64,000 nucleotides of DNA, from NCBI RefSeq assembly GCF_000150275.1, contig NW_002060947.1:87350-151349 (forward strand), given 5' to 3'. How positions within the stretch are numbered: position 1 is the stretch's first letter; each line of letters starts with the position of its first letter. The DNA is from Trichoplax adhaerens (lineage: Eukaryota > Placozoa > Uniplacotomia > Trichoplacea > Trichoplacidae). A program made the position numbers and the translations under genes. The notes beneath the pieces are model-generated. The model made no database searches. It had not been told where the DNA came from and saw nothing but the letters and a program-made list of their open reading frames with translations. Below, in pieces: positions 49,401-60,512 of this stretch.

Positions 49401-51076
49401 GATAGTAGTAGTTGGCTTAAGCATATTAGATCAGTAATTGATACGTCTAGATTTATTGCCCTGGTTAGTATCGCGTCGGTACAAGACGAAATTCAGATTT
49501 AAAGGATTACCTTGTTTTTTAAAGTGACGCAGATTGTAATGTTATACTTTTTAGGCAATGCTAATGGATAATGCATCAGTATTATGCCACTGTAGTGATG
49601 GATGGGATAGAACTGCTCAAACATGTGCTTTAGCATCGTTATTTCTTGACCCATATTACAGAACAATTAAAGGCTACCAGGTACAGTAAATTGGCTATTC
49701 CAATATAGTTGCCAGTCATTCTATAAACAATATAAATTGACGCTTTAGATATTAATTGAGAAAGACTGGCTTGCATTTGGCCATAAATTCAACTGCCGGT
49801 AAGAGATTTACTTCTAGATATCGGTTTATTTCAAAATTAGTTACTAACTATAGTATTATAATGAATTCTTTGACGAACTTGATTTAGTTGTGGATTACTG
49901 CGCCGTGAAAACCGCGAAGTTTCGCCTGTATTCACACAATTTATAGATTGTACATGGCAGATAATGCAACAGTTTCCGTTCGCATTTGAATTTAACGAAC
50001 AATTTCTTTTAACTATACATGACCATGTTTATTCTTGCCAGGTTAGTTACTATTAGTAAGACTATTCCTGAGATCTTTAAAATTGATATGTGCTAATATT
50101 ATTAAAATATCAGGAATATAGTCTATCTTCTTTAAATTCTATCAATTTTTCTATAGTTTGGAAATTTCTTAGGAAACTGCCAACAGGACAGAAGGAAGGA
50201 GTCGTACGTAATATAGCTGACGTATTAATTTATGTTTCAAAATTGGGTTTCATCTATCTCTGTTTAGTGAAATACTAAATCTTTTACCAATTATACGGAT
50301 AGACTTTCTGAAAAGACCTATTCATTGTGGGGTTATATGTGCAAACAGTTGGCAACATATTTGAACCCTTACTACGACCCAAACTTTAATGCAGATAAAA
50401 GAGGAATAATTATTCCATTGATAAATCCTCAGTGTATAAGGTAATCATTAAAGTCAGTTCATAATGTTATTACTATATCAATACACAACTCAAATAGCAG
50501 CATTTGAAATTGATGTAGGCATTAATTGTAGTATCCTTTCATATAGATTCTGGTCGGGTATGTATAATAGACATGCTTTCGCTCATTCTAAGTCTGAAAC
50601 AATAGAGGATCGAGCTACCAGAATTTATGCTGATAATAAGAAATTGGAGAAAGAAATCTCAGCTATATCCGAAGTAAATTATATTGTTACTATATAATTG
50701 ATGCATTTTAGCTTTCTATAACTATAAAGTTTACCCATAAGCGCTTTCAGTACAGTATATGTGATGTGTTCAATTTGATGCACAGGAAATTGCACTTTTA
50801 GAAAATAAAAGCGCTGAGGGTCAAGTAAATGGATCAATTTGCGAAAATCCAGAGGATGAAGATGAAAATTCTAATTTACAACTAAATCATGATCTGAAGA
50901 CGATGGATAGCTCTACTACCGAAATAGATGTACAGCAAGCTACAGAAATAGTAGACAGCAATACTCTTTCAGAATTTGAGCAATTAGCTGTCCAGGATTC
51001 TATTAGTGACGGAAACGAAGTAAAAAACACAGAGATGACTAAAGATGTAAATTATACTATTTCCGATGAGGCTTAG
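46460..51076 (+). CDS. MTMR6: Myotubularin-related phosphoinositide phosphatase, MTMR6/7/8 group (complete)
   Basis: Dephosphorylates PI3P and PI(3,5)P2 at the 3 position on endosomal membranes. Fifteen exons: 46460-46483 (MDYLQTTK, 24 bases), 47581-47697, 48070-48232, 48325-48482, 48652-48780, 48917-49051, 49136-49268, 49354-49463, 49555-49680, 49749-49798, 49888-50041, 50157-50203, 50303-50440, 50547-50673 and 50786-51076. All phases agree, for 633 residues. Order: PH-GRAM domain ([48 protein letters not shown]), then the phosphatase domain with [26 protein letters not shown] and the catalytic CX5R loop in [50 protein letters not shown] and KTYSLW follow, then a short coiled-coil ([13 protein letters not shown]) and an acidic tail. 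Cys and Arg of the loop are intact, so it should be active. Choice among MTMR6, 7 and 8 is not certain; it may be a pre-duplication member. Confidence 0.95.
46571..46870. repeat. Duplicated block with a 10-base minisatellite in MTMR intron 1
   Basis: GTCCA(A/T)GGG-ATTGTGAAGAATTGATC starts at 46571 and at about 46749, followed in both copies by AAAATGTTGTCATACGGGTCC. A run of GTTGAGACTG/GTTGAGGCTG decamers comes next, seven in the first copy (46618-46687) and three in the second. Both end with GATGTGTTGTCTTCCCTCTA and TATCTGCCTTTGGATAGATC. The difference is mainly decamer number. Confidence 0.9.
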
Positions 51077-51940
51077 TGAATACAGTTTAAATAATAATTA
51101 TGCGGCAGGTGGCTGACAGCTAGGAATAGCAAGTTCGACCTAATTATACATTAATATGTTTAGTTTAAAATTGTGTATTAAATGCAACTATCACACTGAT
51201 GTTTATTCAAAAGTATACCTTGAGTATTTTGTATAAATAGGTAGAGAGCTAGGGTTACGAACAGAATATGTCACTTGATTGTTTACGCATCCTTTGGATG
51301 TTTTTAAATGACGTTTTGTAGGAATTATACTGTTTCAGAATGCTACTGTTAACTCAATGATAGTCAATTTCTGCATATGTACAATATTCGTTTCTTGGAC
51401 ACTACTTTTATAACTCTCTACGTACTGTTAAGTTTTATCTTGTAACTCGTAAAGTTATATCTTTTATCGATAACAAATACTCCGTAGTCGAAAATATTAA
51501 GAAAAGCATCAACTAAGATGCTATCTTATCATATGAGCTAGTTCATTTTCAGTTGAAAGTTTTATTTTCTGAACCGTCAATCGAAATCCTTGTTGGATGA
51601 TTGATAGGCCACTTTACTAACATCAAGGGATATTTCTACAAAAATTTAGCTTTTCAATTCAGTTATATATTATTGATTGATATAGTTAAACATCATAGAG
51701 TAGTCATAAATAATTAATACAACGCTACATGGGAAATGAATTTGTTAATGATACTATGGACATTGTTAAACGATTACACACTAGCACCTCAAAATGTAAT
51801 TTCAGTAAAGTTATCAGAATAACTATTGCAGTATCCTATTTGGCGTCTGTTATAATATTTGAACATATAAAACTTATATAAGCGATCAATTCGTATTGTG
51901 TAAAAATATAAAGGAAAATATCCTAGTTGATATTCCAAAT
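51077..51940. other. Convergent spacer between MTMR and UCHL3
   Basis: AT-rich 3' flanks of two facing genes. No gene, repeat or RNA was recognised. Confidence 0.45.
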
Positions 51941-54008
51941 TTATGCTTGTGCCAACGCGATAATACTAAAATTTACTTCTGTTGGATCACGCTGCATAAG
52001 AGATTGACACACTTTAGCGGCATCCTAAATAGTAAGATATTAAGAGCAAGCATATTCGTGAACAGATATGTTTGCCGTAAGAAGAATGGTATTAATTAGT
52101 GATACGTAGATAGGCTATTGCTGACGCTTGTAATATTAAAGCGTAAATAGCGATGAACATTACCTTTAGAAATGATTCGGGGCTTGAGGAGCCATGATTG
52201 ATAGGGAACGGTTTGCGTCCATCTACATGAATTAAATCTTAAATTGTAAGAATTTATCGTACTATCAATGGCTTTCTTGCAGTATAGGTGGTGTACAACG
52301 TACCTAACTCATATAAATGGCCACCATTTTGGACGAGAGCAACGTAATGCAAGTTAACCTCCTCGTTAACGCTTGGAGCCTAACACAACGAATAATTTTA
52401 TTCATTCACCGACGACATAGCAAATTGCAAATGTCACAGTTTAGTAACTTGAGGATACAATTATAACCGGACGTACGTTCATACATATACTACACATCAG
52501 CTAAATATTTGTACTGACGCTATTTACTGTAAATTAATAAAAGACTGTAATGTACTGTAGATCGCAATCATAACTGCTGGAAAATGATAAATTGTTATTT
52601 TCTATATATTGCCCATTACATCGGTGTACCATGAAGATTTAAGTATTGCTTTTAGCCTGTAAGATATTCAAGTAATAATAATAATTATTGACAGTTACCT
52701 GAGTTTGCCCTTCATGAGCGCATGCTTCGTGAGCAGAAGTAATTTCCTGATAGAGATTAATAAGAAATATCATTGATTTCGTGCAATCATTATACTGTAG
52801 TCGTATTCTCTATTGTGAGGTTACAGTAGAATTGGTAGATGGTGAAATTTTAAAGATATCCTAGGTATACTTACATTATCATTTTCAAGATAGGCTGCTC
52901 TTTCTACCGCATTCATGTTAGCTGTAGCTTGTAAAAATTCCTTTAGGTAGCCATTATCGAGCTGAACATTTGCACTGTTGTTGCCGAATGCATGTATAAG
53001 TGCGATTGTACCACAAGCGTTGCCAATCGTTTGCTTCATAAAATAGACATCGTCGCCAACAAACTACAGTACATCAGGCCAATACAATATACACTTACAA
53101 TTTGTTACCAGATTAATTAAATTTATGGTTATGGTTATAATTTGCTGTATCTGTAGGCACACATAAACAAATACTTAACTACTGCAAAATTAGATGTGCT
53201 CGTATATTATAGCAGTACAATAAACTTTGTTCCTTTGCAGGATAACGAGTAGTTAGTTAGATAGACACTACAGTCCATGTAGACCTAATATTAACTCACT
53301 TATCGATTGATACTATTTCTTAGTTTTTACAGTTACGAATGTTCGTATCTAGCTGACCTGGCCTTGAGTACCAAGTCGATTGACTTCATCAGTTATGTAA
53401 TTTTCGTACTAGATAAATTAATAAAACACGTAAACGCATTAGCAACTATAATTCCAACGACTATCATAGTGTTAAGGGAAATAGAAAGGTAAAAGAAAGC
53501 TGATATCAATCACCTTCGATGTTATAGGAAATAGAACTAATAAGGCTACGACAGGTTGAGGTAAGAAAGCTAGTAATTCATCGTCTAATCCGAAAACATC
53601 GACAAACTGCCATGCTTTGGGGACCCCTAAAGCATAAGCAAACTATTCCCTCGATATGAGGTTGATCACATCAAAATTAATAAACAAGCAGGCATTGCAT
53701 CAATGACGTCTATCAACTTGTAGTCTATCTATACGTTCTAATTCTTGGATTTCTTATTGGACGCTATGAGTGATACCTTGTTTATAGCCTAGCATAATAA
53801 ATAGAATTATTTTCAAATTAGGATCATCTACACGTCGCACTGAATTCCATTGTACAGTATATATATATAGAGAGCTTCTCACGTATGATTTGATCGATTT
53901 TCTATGCAGTTATGATAAGTAGGCTTCAATTTATAGCAATCTACGACGATTATGCAATACCTCTGGGTTGGATTCAAGCGGCAACCAACGTGATGTTTGA
54001 CCGGACAT
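51941..54008 (-). CDS. UCHL3: Ubiquitin C-terminal hydrolase L3 (complete)
   Basis: Cysteine protease releasing small adducts from ubiquitin and NEDD8 C-termini. Eight exons on the minus strand: 53961-54008 ([16 protein letters not shown]), 53514-53642, 53358-53408, 52875-53063, 52699-52746, 52304-52379, 52164-52222 and 51941-52024. They sum to 684 bases, 227 residues; human UCHL3 has 230. Motifs: [36 protein letters not shown], the active-site segment [20 protein letters not shown] (oxyanion Gln and nucleophile Cys), the crossover-loop region [20 protein letters not shown], catalytic His in [18 protein letters not shown] (Asp also present), and the C-terminal [20 protein letters not shown]. 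The AHEGQTQAPS segment and the N-terminus favour UCHL3 over UCHL1 and UCHL5. All key residues are intact. Confidence 0.97.
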
Positions 54009-54690
54009 GTTTTCTTCTGCTTGCTATTGGAAAGTTAATAAATGACTGAATGAACTAGTTATACTTCAGGACTGAGCAATGAGTAGAGCGCAAGTCTATT
54101 TCTACTAAATTTGCCTTGCGACTTTAGTACACGAACTGGTTTGATACCGTAGTCTGTGCACCCTGCTACGGTACTGAATAATGCTGTACGTTGCCATTGC
54201 TACCGTATTACGATAGGCCACAGCAAGAGTACTGGATGATCGTCTGTCCGCCAATTCTATAGCAGTATTTTATTGATTGGTTTTATTTTTGGATGGACTC
54301 GAATTTTAGCGGCCATCTTTATAGCCCATAGGCTGAGATCTTTTCCTGAAGAACTATTTACCGTTCTCCTGGTATATCAACGATCCAAGCTAGCGCCGAC
54401 ATACTTGATATTCATTATACAAGGCCGATATACAAGTATCCTACTGGATGCAGGATAGTCAGTGGATACTAAGATATGATCGCCAAGCAATTTTCAAGAG
54501 GAAATGACAGACTTCCTTCTATGCAAGCAATAATTTTATAACGGTAAATTACAGACCTTTTAATTAATTTTATGATACTTTTGAATTTACACTGAAATGA
54601 TTGTATTTTATAGATAGAGGAACAAATGGAGACAGTACTTGCACGTGCAATGCATCATTTTCCATAGCCTTTTATCACGCGCCTAGTCAG
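54009..54690. other. Spacer upstream of UCHL3, no gene seen
   Basis: The UCHL3 promoter presumably lies at the left end. An open frame at 54273-54458 (plus) has no recognisable homology. Nothing else is visible before the tandem array. Confidence 0.4.
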
Positions 54691-55834
54691 GAGTAAAAAG
54701 TTGATCTCGAGCCTCTGCTATTGTATAAAATAGTGTAAACTTATGGTATCCGAAAGAATCGGTTAAATTGAAGAGGAATTTTACATACAGTAAATAGCGG
54801 TGAATGACTAAATTGAATCCATGCAGACTTCCTAGGAATACATGAAATATTGGCTATTTATGACGTACGTAAATTGGCTATTTTTGACGTACGTGAGGCA
54901 TATTCGAAATTTAAAAATTATTCACTTATTACTACAATAAATGGGTCTGATTGCCAGTTCTGGCAGCATTAATCAAGAGTAAAAAGTTGATCTCGAGCTA
55001 CTACTACTATATAAAATAGTGTAAATTTATAGTATCCGAAAGAATTGGCTAAATTGAAGTGGAATTTTACGTAAATAACGGAGAATGACTAAATTGAATC
55101 CATGTAGACTTCCTAGGAATACTGTACATGAAATATTGGCTATTTATGACGTACGTAAATTGGCTATTTTTGATGTACTTAAGGCATATTCGAAATTTAA
55201 AAATTATTCACTTATTACTACAATAAATGAGTTTGATTGACAGTTCTGGCAGCATTAATCAAGAGTAAAAAGTTGATCTGAGCTACTACTACTATATAAA
55301 GTAGTGTAAATTTATAGTATCCGAAAGAATCGACTAAATTGAAGTGGAATTTTACGTAAATAACGGAGAATGACTAAATTGAATCCATGTAGACTTCCTA
55401 GGAATACTGTACATGAAATATTGGCTATTTATGACGTACGTACATTAGCTATTTTTGACGTACTTAAGGCATATTCGAAATTTAAAAATTATTCACTTAT
55501 TACTACAATAAATGAGTTTGATTGCCAGTTCTGGCAGCATTAATCAAGAGTAAAAAGTTGATCTCGAGCTACTACTACTATATAAAATAGTGTAAATTTA
55601 TAGTATCCGAAAGAATCGGCTAAACTTGAAGTGGAATTTTACGTAAATAACGGAGAATGACTAAATTGAATCCATATAGACTTCCTAGGAATACTGTACA
55701 TGAAATATTGGCTATTTATGACGTACGTACATTAGCTATTTTTGACGTACTTAAGGCATATTCGAAATTTAAAAATTATTCACTTATTACTACAATAAAT
55801 GAGTCTGATTGCCAGTTCCGGCAGGGTTAATCAT
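54691..55834. repeat. Tandem array of four 286-base units
   Basis: GAGTAAAAAGTTGATCT begins at 54691, 54977, 55263 and 55548, a period of 285-286. Units share GTATCCGAAAGAATCGGCTAA, TGAAGTGGAATTTTACGTAAA, CATGTAGACTTCCTAGGAAT, AAATATTGGCTATTTATGACG and TTCGAAATTTAAAAATTATT, and end in TTGCCAGTTCTGGCAGC. Copies 2-4 are much closer to each other than to copy 1. Each unit holds two GGCTATTT(A/T)TGACGTAC sub-repeats, so TGACGT recurs eight times. Confidence 0.95.
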
Positions 55835-55989
55835 TAAGCTTATTCATGGATATACAACTGCTAAGTAGACGTTTTCCAAATATCATTTATACTATGGTAT
55901 AATCGTATAAACCGAAGGGGCCTAATGAATCAAGCGTGTTCAATATATATAAATAAATATAATCCACATCAAGAAATGTAAACGTATTG

Positions 55990-56950
55990 GCTGAAGCACA
56001 GTACAATACAGTATACAGTACAGTACTGTACGCGTATAGGCAGTAATACAATAATATCATTAATTTATTTATGTATGAATTTGTTCCACTTGGTTCTAAT
56101 ACAATACAGTACTGTATATCTGTCAGGAGATATCTATCCATTACGATGCAGGGACTGCTGAATGGAAGCGATTTCTTCTGGATACTAGTATCTAGAATCG
56201 AGATGGTAGAAGGGCAGTTTTTTTCTTCCCCAAGCTCATGGGTTGATGTCTGTCTCTCTTATTAAGGAGTCATTAGGAAGAAACTGTTGACACTTATGAT
56301 CACGGTAAAGTTAAAGTTTAAGAGTTGTTTCCAAGGCATCGCAAACCTCGAATCAACCTATAGATGCTTTGGTTGTTTCCCATACTATGTACTATAGAAC
56401 CGAGGCGAATGAATCGAATTCAGTAAGTCTGTCCCATCCGATGTCTCTGACTGCTATTACTGTACTGTACAGTGTACAGTCTATGTACAGTACATTGTAC
56501 AGTACTGTAGTGGAGGGTAACACTACAGTATTTGAAAATTCCTACTGGGTGAGTATGGGATTACTGCCATTTCCAAATTGGGGGATCTCGAGGTATTTAG
56601 CATCGTGTTTAGTGCGGTAGTTTCAGCCAAGTAGCAGTAAGAACTTTTTACTTATAATAACTGGCGGGAATATAATGGGATTCGTAAGGACCATGCACTA
56701 ACTGTAAAACAGTACTACAGTAATTGTACTGTAGTTGTTCAGTAGCATGGCCTACAGTACAGTACAGTACAGTACTTCAACACTGGTGTTAGTCCGGTCA
56801 CGCTACACTACAGTATACTGTAGAGTACTGTACTGTACACTGTGTCCAATTGACTGTTGAAAAATGGTCCACTTGTACGACTGCGCATGTTCTACCTCAC
56901 ATGACTGTACTGTACTGTGCGTACAGTCATGTGTGGTACTGTGCTCGACG
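55990..56950. repeat. Second cluster of GTACTGTACAGTAC palindromes
   Basis: Overlapping GTAC/CAGTAC words occur at about 56000-56030, 56102-56118, 56458-56512, 56710-56780, 56805-56842 and 56898-56940. They include the perfect 16-base palindrome CTACAGTATACTGTAG (near 56811-56826) and a run of four consecutive ACAGT units near 56755. The cluster fills much of the 1 kb upstream of the PAM17-like gene and resembles the cores of the 351-base repeats at 2890-3595. Open frames here derive from the repeat. Confidence 0.8.
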
Positions 56951-57005
56951 TGCACACAAACCAGTAAGACCTGCGCTACCCTTCAACGCATGAATAAAAA
57001 CAAAG

Positions 57006-58733
57006 ATGGCTGCATGCAGACTGCAGGTAATCCGATGGAGAAATTTCCATTCAATGCTAGGTGTATCTTATCGATATTTAAATAATAGAGGTACAAGCCA
57101 TCATCCGAGCTTTTGTAGATATCTTCATTTTAGCTCGATCAAGTATGATAACAAAGAAATGAATGAGAAAGGAGAGAATAAAGCAACAGCTCCAAGCCTG
57201 AATACCACGGCTGGTCGTTTCGGATCCAAAATTCGACCTACCCCATTACAGTTACCTTTTGAAGAATTTATCACATTTCGTAAGAAATTAAAAGTCAGAA
57301 GTAGGATTGCCGGAGTTCCTTTTGGCCTGTTAGGTTTAACAGCTTCATCAATGGTATCAGCTTACATGCTTCCAAACATGTTTGATACACCACCGGATGA
57401 GATTCAACCGATACTGTAAGTGCTAGCAAATGCTACGCTTGCAAATTATATTACTGTACAGCAGTCGATGAAACTCATTTCTTGACTCTTACAATCGTCG
57501 TCACACAGATAGATTCCGTATACAGTACATTGAAATTAGTCCACTCTATTATCAATCAATTGGATCTTAATAACGGCACACTTCCATTATAAAATACTGC
57601 AATGATAGCCTATAAATACTATCGATTAAATAGGTAGCTTACAGTATACTACTATACCAAGCCACTCATTGAATCCATGGTATACATTCAACATGATGCA
57701 AAACTACTTATAAAGGTTTCTACAGTTCTAGAAATCAATGCTATGCGCAACTGATCAGTTATCTCATACAATGATTCCATGTCATTCGATATCGCGATAA
57801 CTCTAGCTTAACCTCGTTTATCATTGGAAGTTACCTTCAATTCTTGGCTTGCTACTTTGAACTAGACGCGTATTAGCATTCTGTACATTGCAATTCACTG
57901 ACTGCATACTATAATACTAGAGAATCAATCAATCTTCAAAATCAACGGTAGGATCTATACAGCTGGCATCGAACATCGTTGCCAACATGCAGCTGCATAC
58001 ATCGTGTGAGAATCAAACTTGCAAGATTTCAATAGATCTACTCTTGTCTACTTCAGTCAATTAAAATAATAGTTTTATGATATCATCAATCTTTTTACTT
58101 GAAGGGCTTCTCTGTACTTGCAATAATTCAAGCTATTTATTCATACGAGCACAGTCAACCACAACTATATTAATCATCCATTGTACATTTATACTATAGA
58201 GGAATGGATCCAATCATATTTTGCGCTTCAGCTGGTGTTTTAGCTAGCTTGTGCACTTTTGTTGGAGGGTCTTCGCTGTATCGCTTTTTCTGGAAGATTT
58301 CTAATAGAGAATTAGCTAAGAATATAGATGAGGTAAGATTACATTACAGATTACTACCTAATTTTATATAGGTACCGCTACTGCATACGGTATCTATTCT
58401 TGAAAATATATATTTGCAATCTTGTCCGACTGCTTGGGATACCATTATGTTAACAATACAGCTATTTGCAGAAATAATACTGAAAGATTGTAATAACATC
58501 AGCATTGATATAGTCAACTATACCTTAAATGTTGTTTCTTCACTAATGTCAAATAGCGTGAGAAAGATTTCTTGCAAAGAATAGAAGCCAATCGTGTTTC
58601 AAGGTCGTATGGTACGAGCAAATATGAAGATGATTATTATGGTGATACTATCGTTACGTTAAGTGATTATCGACAATGGTTGAGAAAACAACAACAAAAA
58701 GCTCAAGATGTTACTAGTTCAGATAAATCGTAA
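57006..58733 (+). CDS. PAM17: PAM17-like subunit of the mitochondrial import motor (complete)
   Basis: Pam17 in fungi is an inner-membrane protein linking the TIM23 channel to the presequence translocase-associated motor. Three exons, 57006-57415, 58200-58332 and 58557-58733, all in phase, give 239 residues. The N-terminus MAACRLQVIRWRNFHSMLGV is basic and free of acidic residues for over 45 positions, as in mitochondrial presequences. LPFEEFITFRKKLKVRSRI leads into the first hydrophobic segment (GVPFGLLGLTASSMVSAYML). GMDPIIFCASAGVLASLCTF opens the second, ending in GGSSLYRFFW. The C-terminal family signature follows: REKDFLQRIEANRV, then DDYYGDTIVTLSDYRQWLRK, matching the conserved KDxxFxxxIxxxRxD and PDYYGExIxSxxxYRxWLR pattern of Pam17. 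The annotation rests on this pattern plus the two membrane segments and presequence. Confidence 0.82.
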
Positions 58734-59931
58734 TTAAACTTTCTAGGATGTGTTTTCAATAATTACTGTTCTTGCAATATTAATATTTTTGAATTATCAT
58801 ATAAGACCGACTCGAATATTATCCATATAAGCTAAGAATGGAATTGCTAAGAAATTGCATCATTAGCCATAATCATTGCTAATATCTCCACAACTGTAAA
58901 TCTACTATTTAGTTTATCCTACTTTGATTATTTGCATTTGTGATTTTGCTAAACTTATTTCATTCCTTAGCAAAGATGTATAATGTCCGTTTTAGTGCAG
59001 CTTACTCAATATATAAGCATGAATTGGTTAACACTCTTTTAGGTACTGTATTTATGTTTCAGTATCCGTGATAATACATTCTTTCTAGATGCAGGAATCA
59101 AATGTCAATAAGTCGTTTAAGCTAATCATATTATATTGTAATGTAAAACAAAAGTGGTAGACTACTATATTACTCTAACTAAATCCAATTATGTTTAAGT
59201 TGTGCTCGCATTGTTTATGTTACTATTGATAGATTTCAGGCATGATACATTGTTTGTCAATTGGTCTGACCTCACCAACTGAATGAGAATAAATATGGCG
59301 CTAGATAATATTTAGAGTCTAGAAAATGCTTGATTCTCGATAGTAGAATTCTCGTTATGTTCAGTCGCAAAATATTACTGATTTACAATGCAAGTAGTAA
59401 ACAAGGTGTAGCTCTTATTTCAATATCTTGTGCGTATAATTGTAAACGTCCTCGAGGATATTTCTTTGTGATTAGTAGTTAGTGTTATTTAAAATGTTTA
59501 CGATTGACAGCATATAAGTAGTTGTTACAGTACACCTTTCAGCTTACAATTGTTACGATCATAAGCTGAGTGGTGCCCTATAACTTGACACGAAAATATC
59601 AAAGTTAAGGCGTCCAATCAAGAAAAAGTCTTAAATAAATAAATTAATGTATTATCACTGCATGGTTACGATTTAATGTACGAACAGACTTAACAGGGAT
59701 ATGTAGAAATAATGCTCTATATATAATACTGCAATCTGAATTCTGTTCTTTAATAGACTATAAACAATAACTTTTACTATTTTATAAAGACTTTAGTTTT
59801 CACTCTGACAGTAGGTGGAGACTATCTTCGCTAGTCCTCGCAGTAACTTTCAATCCTCAAAGATTGTTTATAGTATCGCGAAATTTGTAAATTTTAGCCA
59901 AATGAATATGAATCAATAAAATATACATAGA
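58734..59931. other. Spacer downstream of the PAM17-like gene
   Basis: AT-rich sequence with the PAM17 3' flank. No exon, repeat or RNA gene was recognised. Confidence 0.4.
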
Positions 59932-60512
59932 GGATAAAAAGTCACAAAATCGTGCCTTATTCTTACAACAATATGCAACAAATCATTTCGATGTCAATAC
60001 CAAAAAATTAAATACAGAACAGAGCAAACCAAATTCTAGTATCCGGTTAGTATAAATCTCAAATTGTTTCCTTGTATGAGTTCAGCTAATTTACCGATAG
60101 CATTTAGTTTTTTTCACCTGGTTACAATTGTATATTAAAATTGCCAATTAATTGACGTGATTTAATTTCAACGTCAGCTTTGGATCAATGTTGCTATCGT
60201 TTACATTCAGTTCTAGGTTTTGACCTCGAGGCAATGACTAGCTTCGATCAGAATATTTCTTTGGTATCACAGCCGAATCCTTTGTTTGAAATTATTTTTC
60301 AGAATGGTGTATCGGTGTTGACAACATCTTTGCTTTTCGTATGGTCTAAGTTACATAAATTTACTAAGCTGATTTGATATTTATTGCAGTATACTTGTAT
60401 TGAATAGATTTATTTATTTACGCCGGTGAACACTCTTGCCAAAACAGCAGAATACGACATACCTACAAATTTGTTGATAAGACTTAGCAATTACTTTGTA
60501 TTTACAACACAG
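59932..60512 (+). CDS. Possible exons of an unrecognised gene
   Basis: Three adjacent stretches read like coding sequence bounded by plausible splice sites. The first runs from an acceptor near 59931 and reads RALFLQQYATNHFDVNTKKL and onward, with a donor near 60022 or 60034. The second starts after CGTCAG at 60178 and reads LDQCCYRLHSVLGFDLEAMT, continuing to FEIIFQN. The third reads FTPVNTLAKTAEYDIPTNLL and ends CAG/GTAATC at 60512. Phases between them were not proven, and no start or stop was assigned. The protein family is not recognised. It could instead be a decayed gene or chance. Confidence 0.25.
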
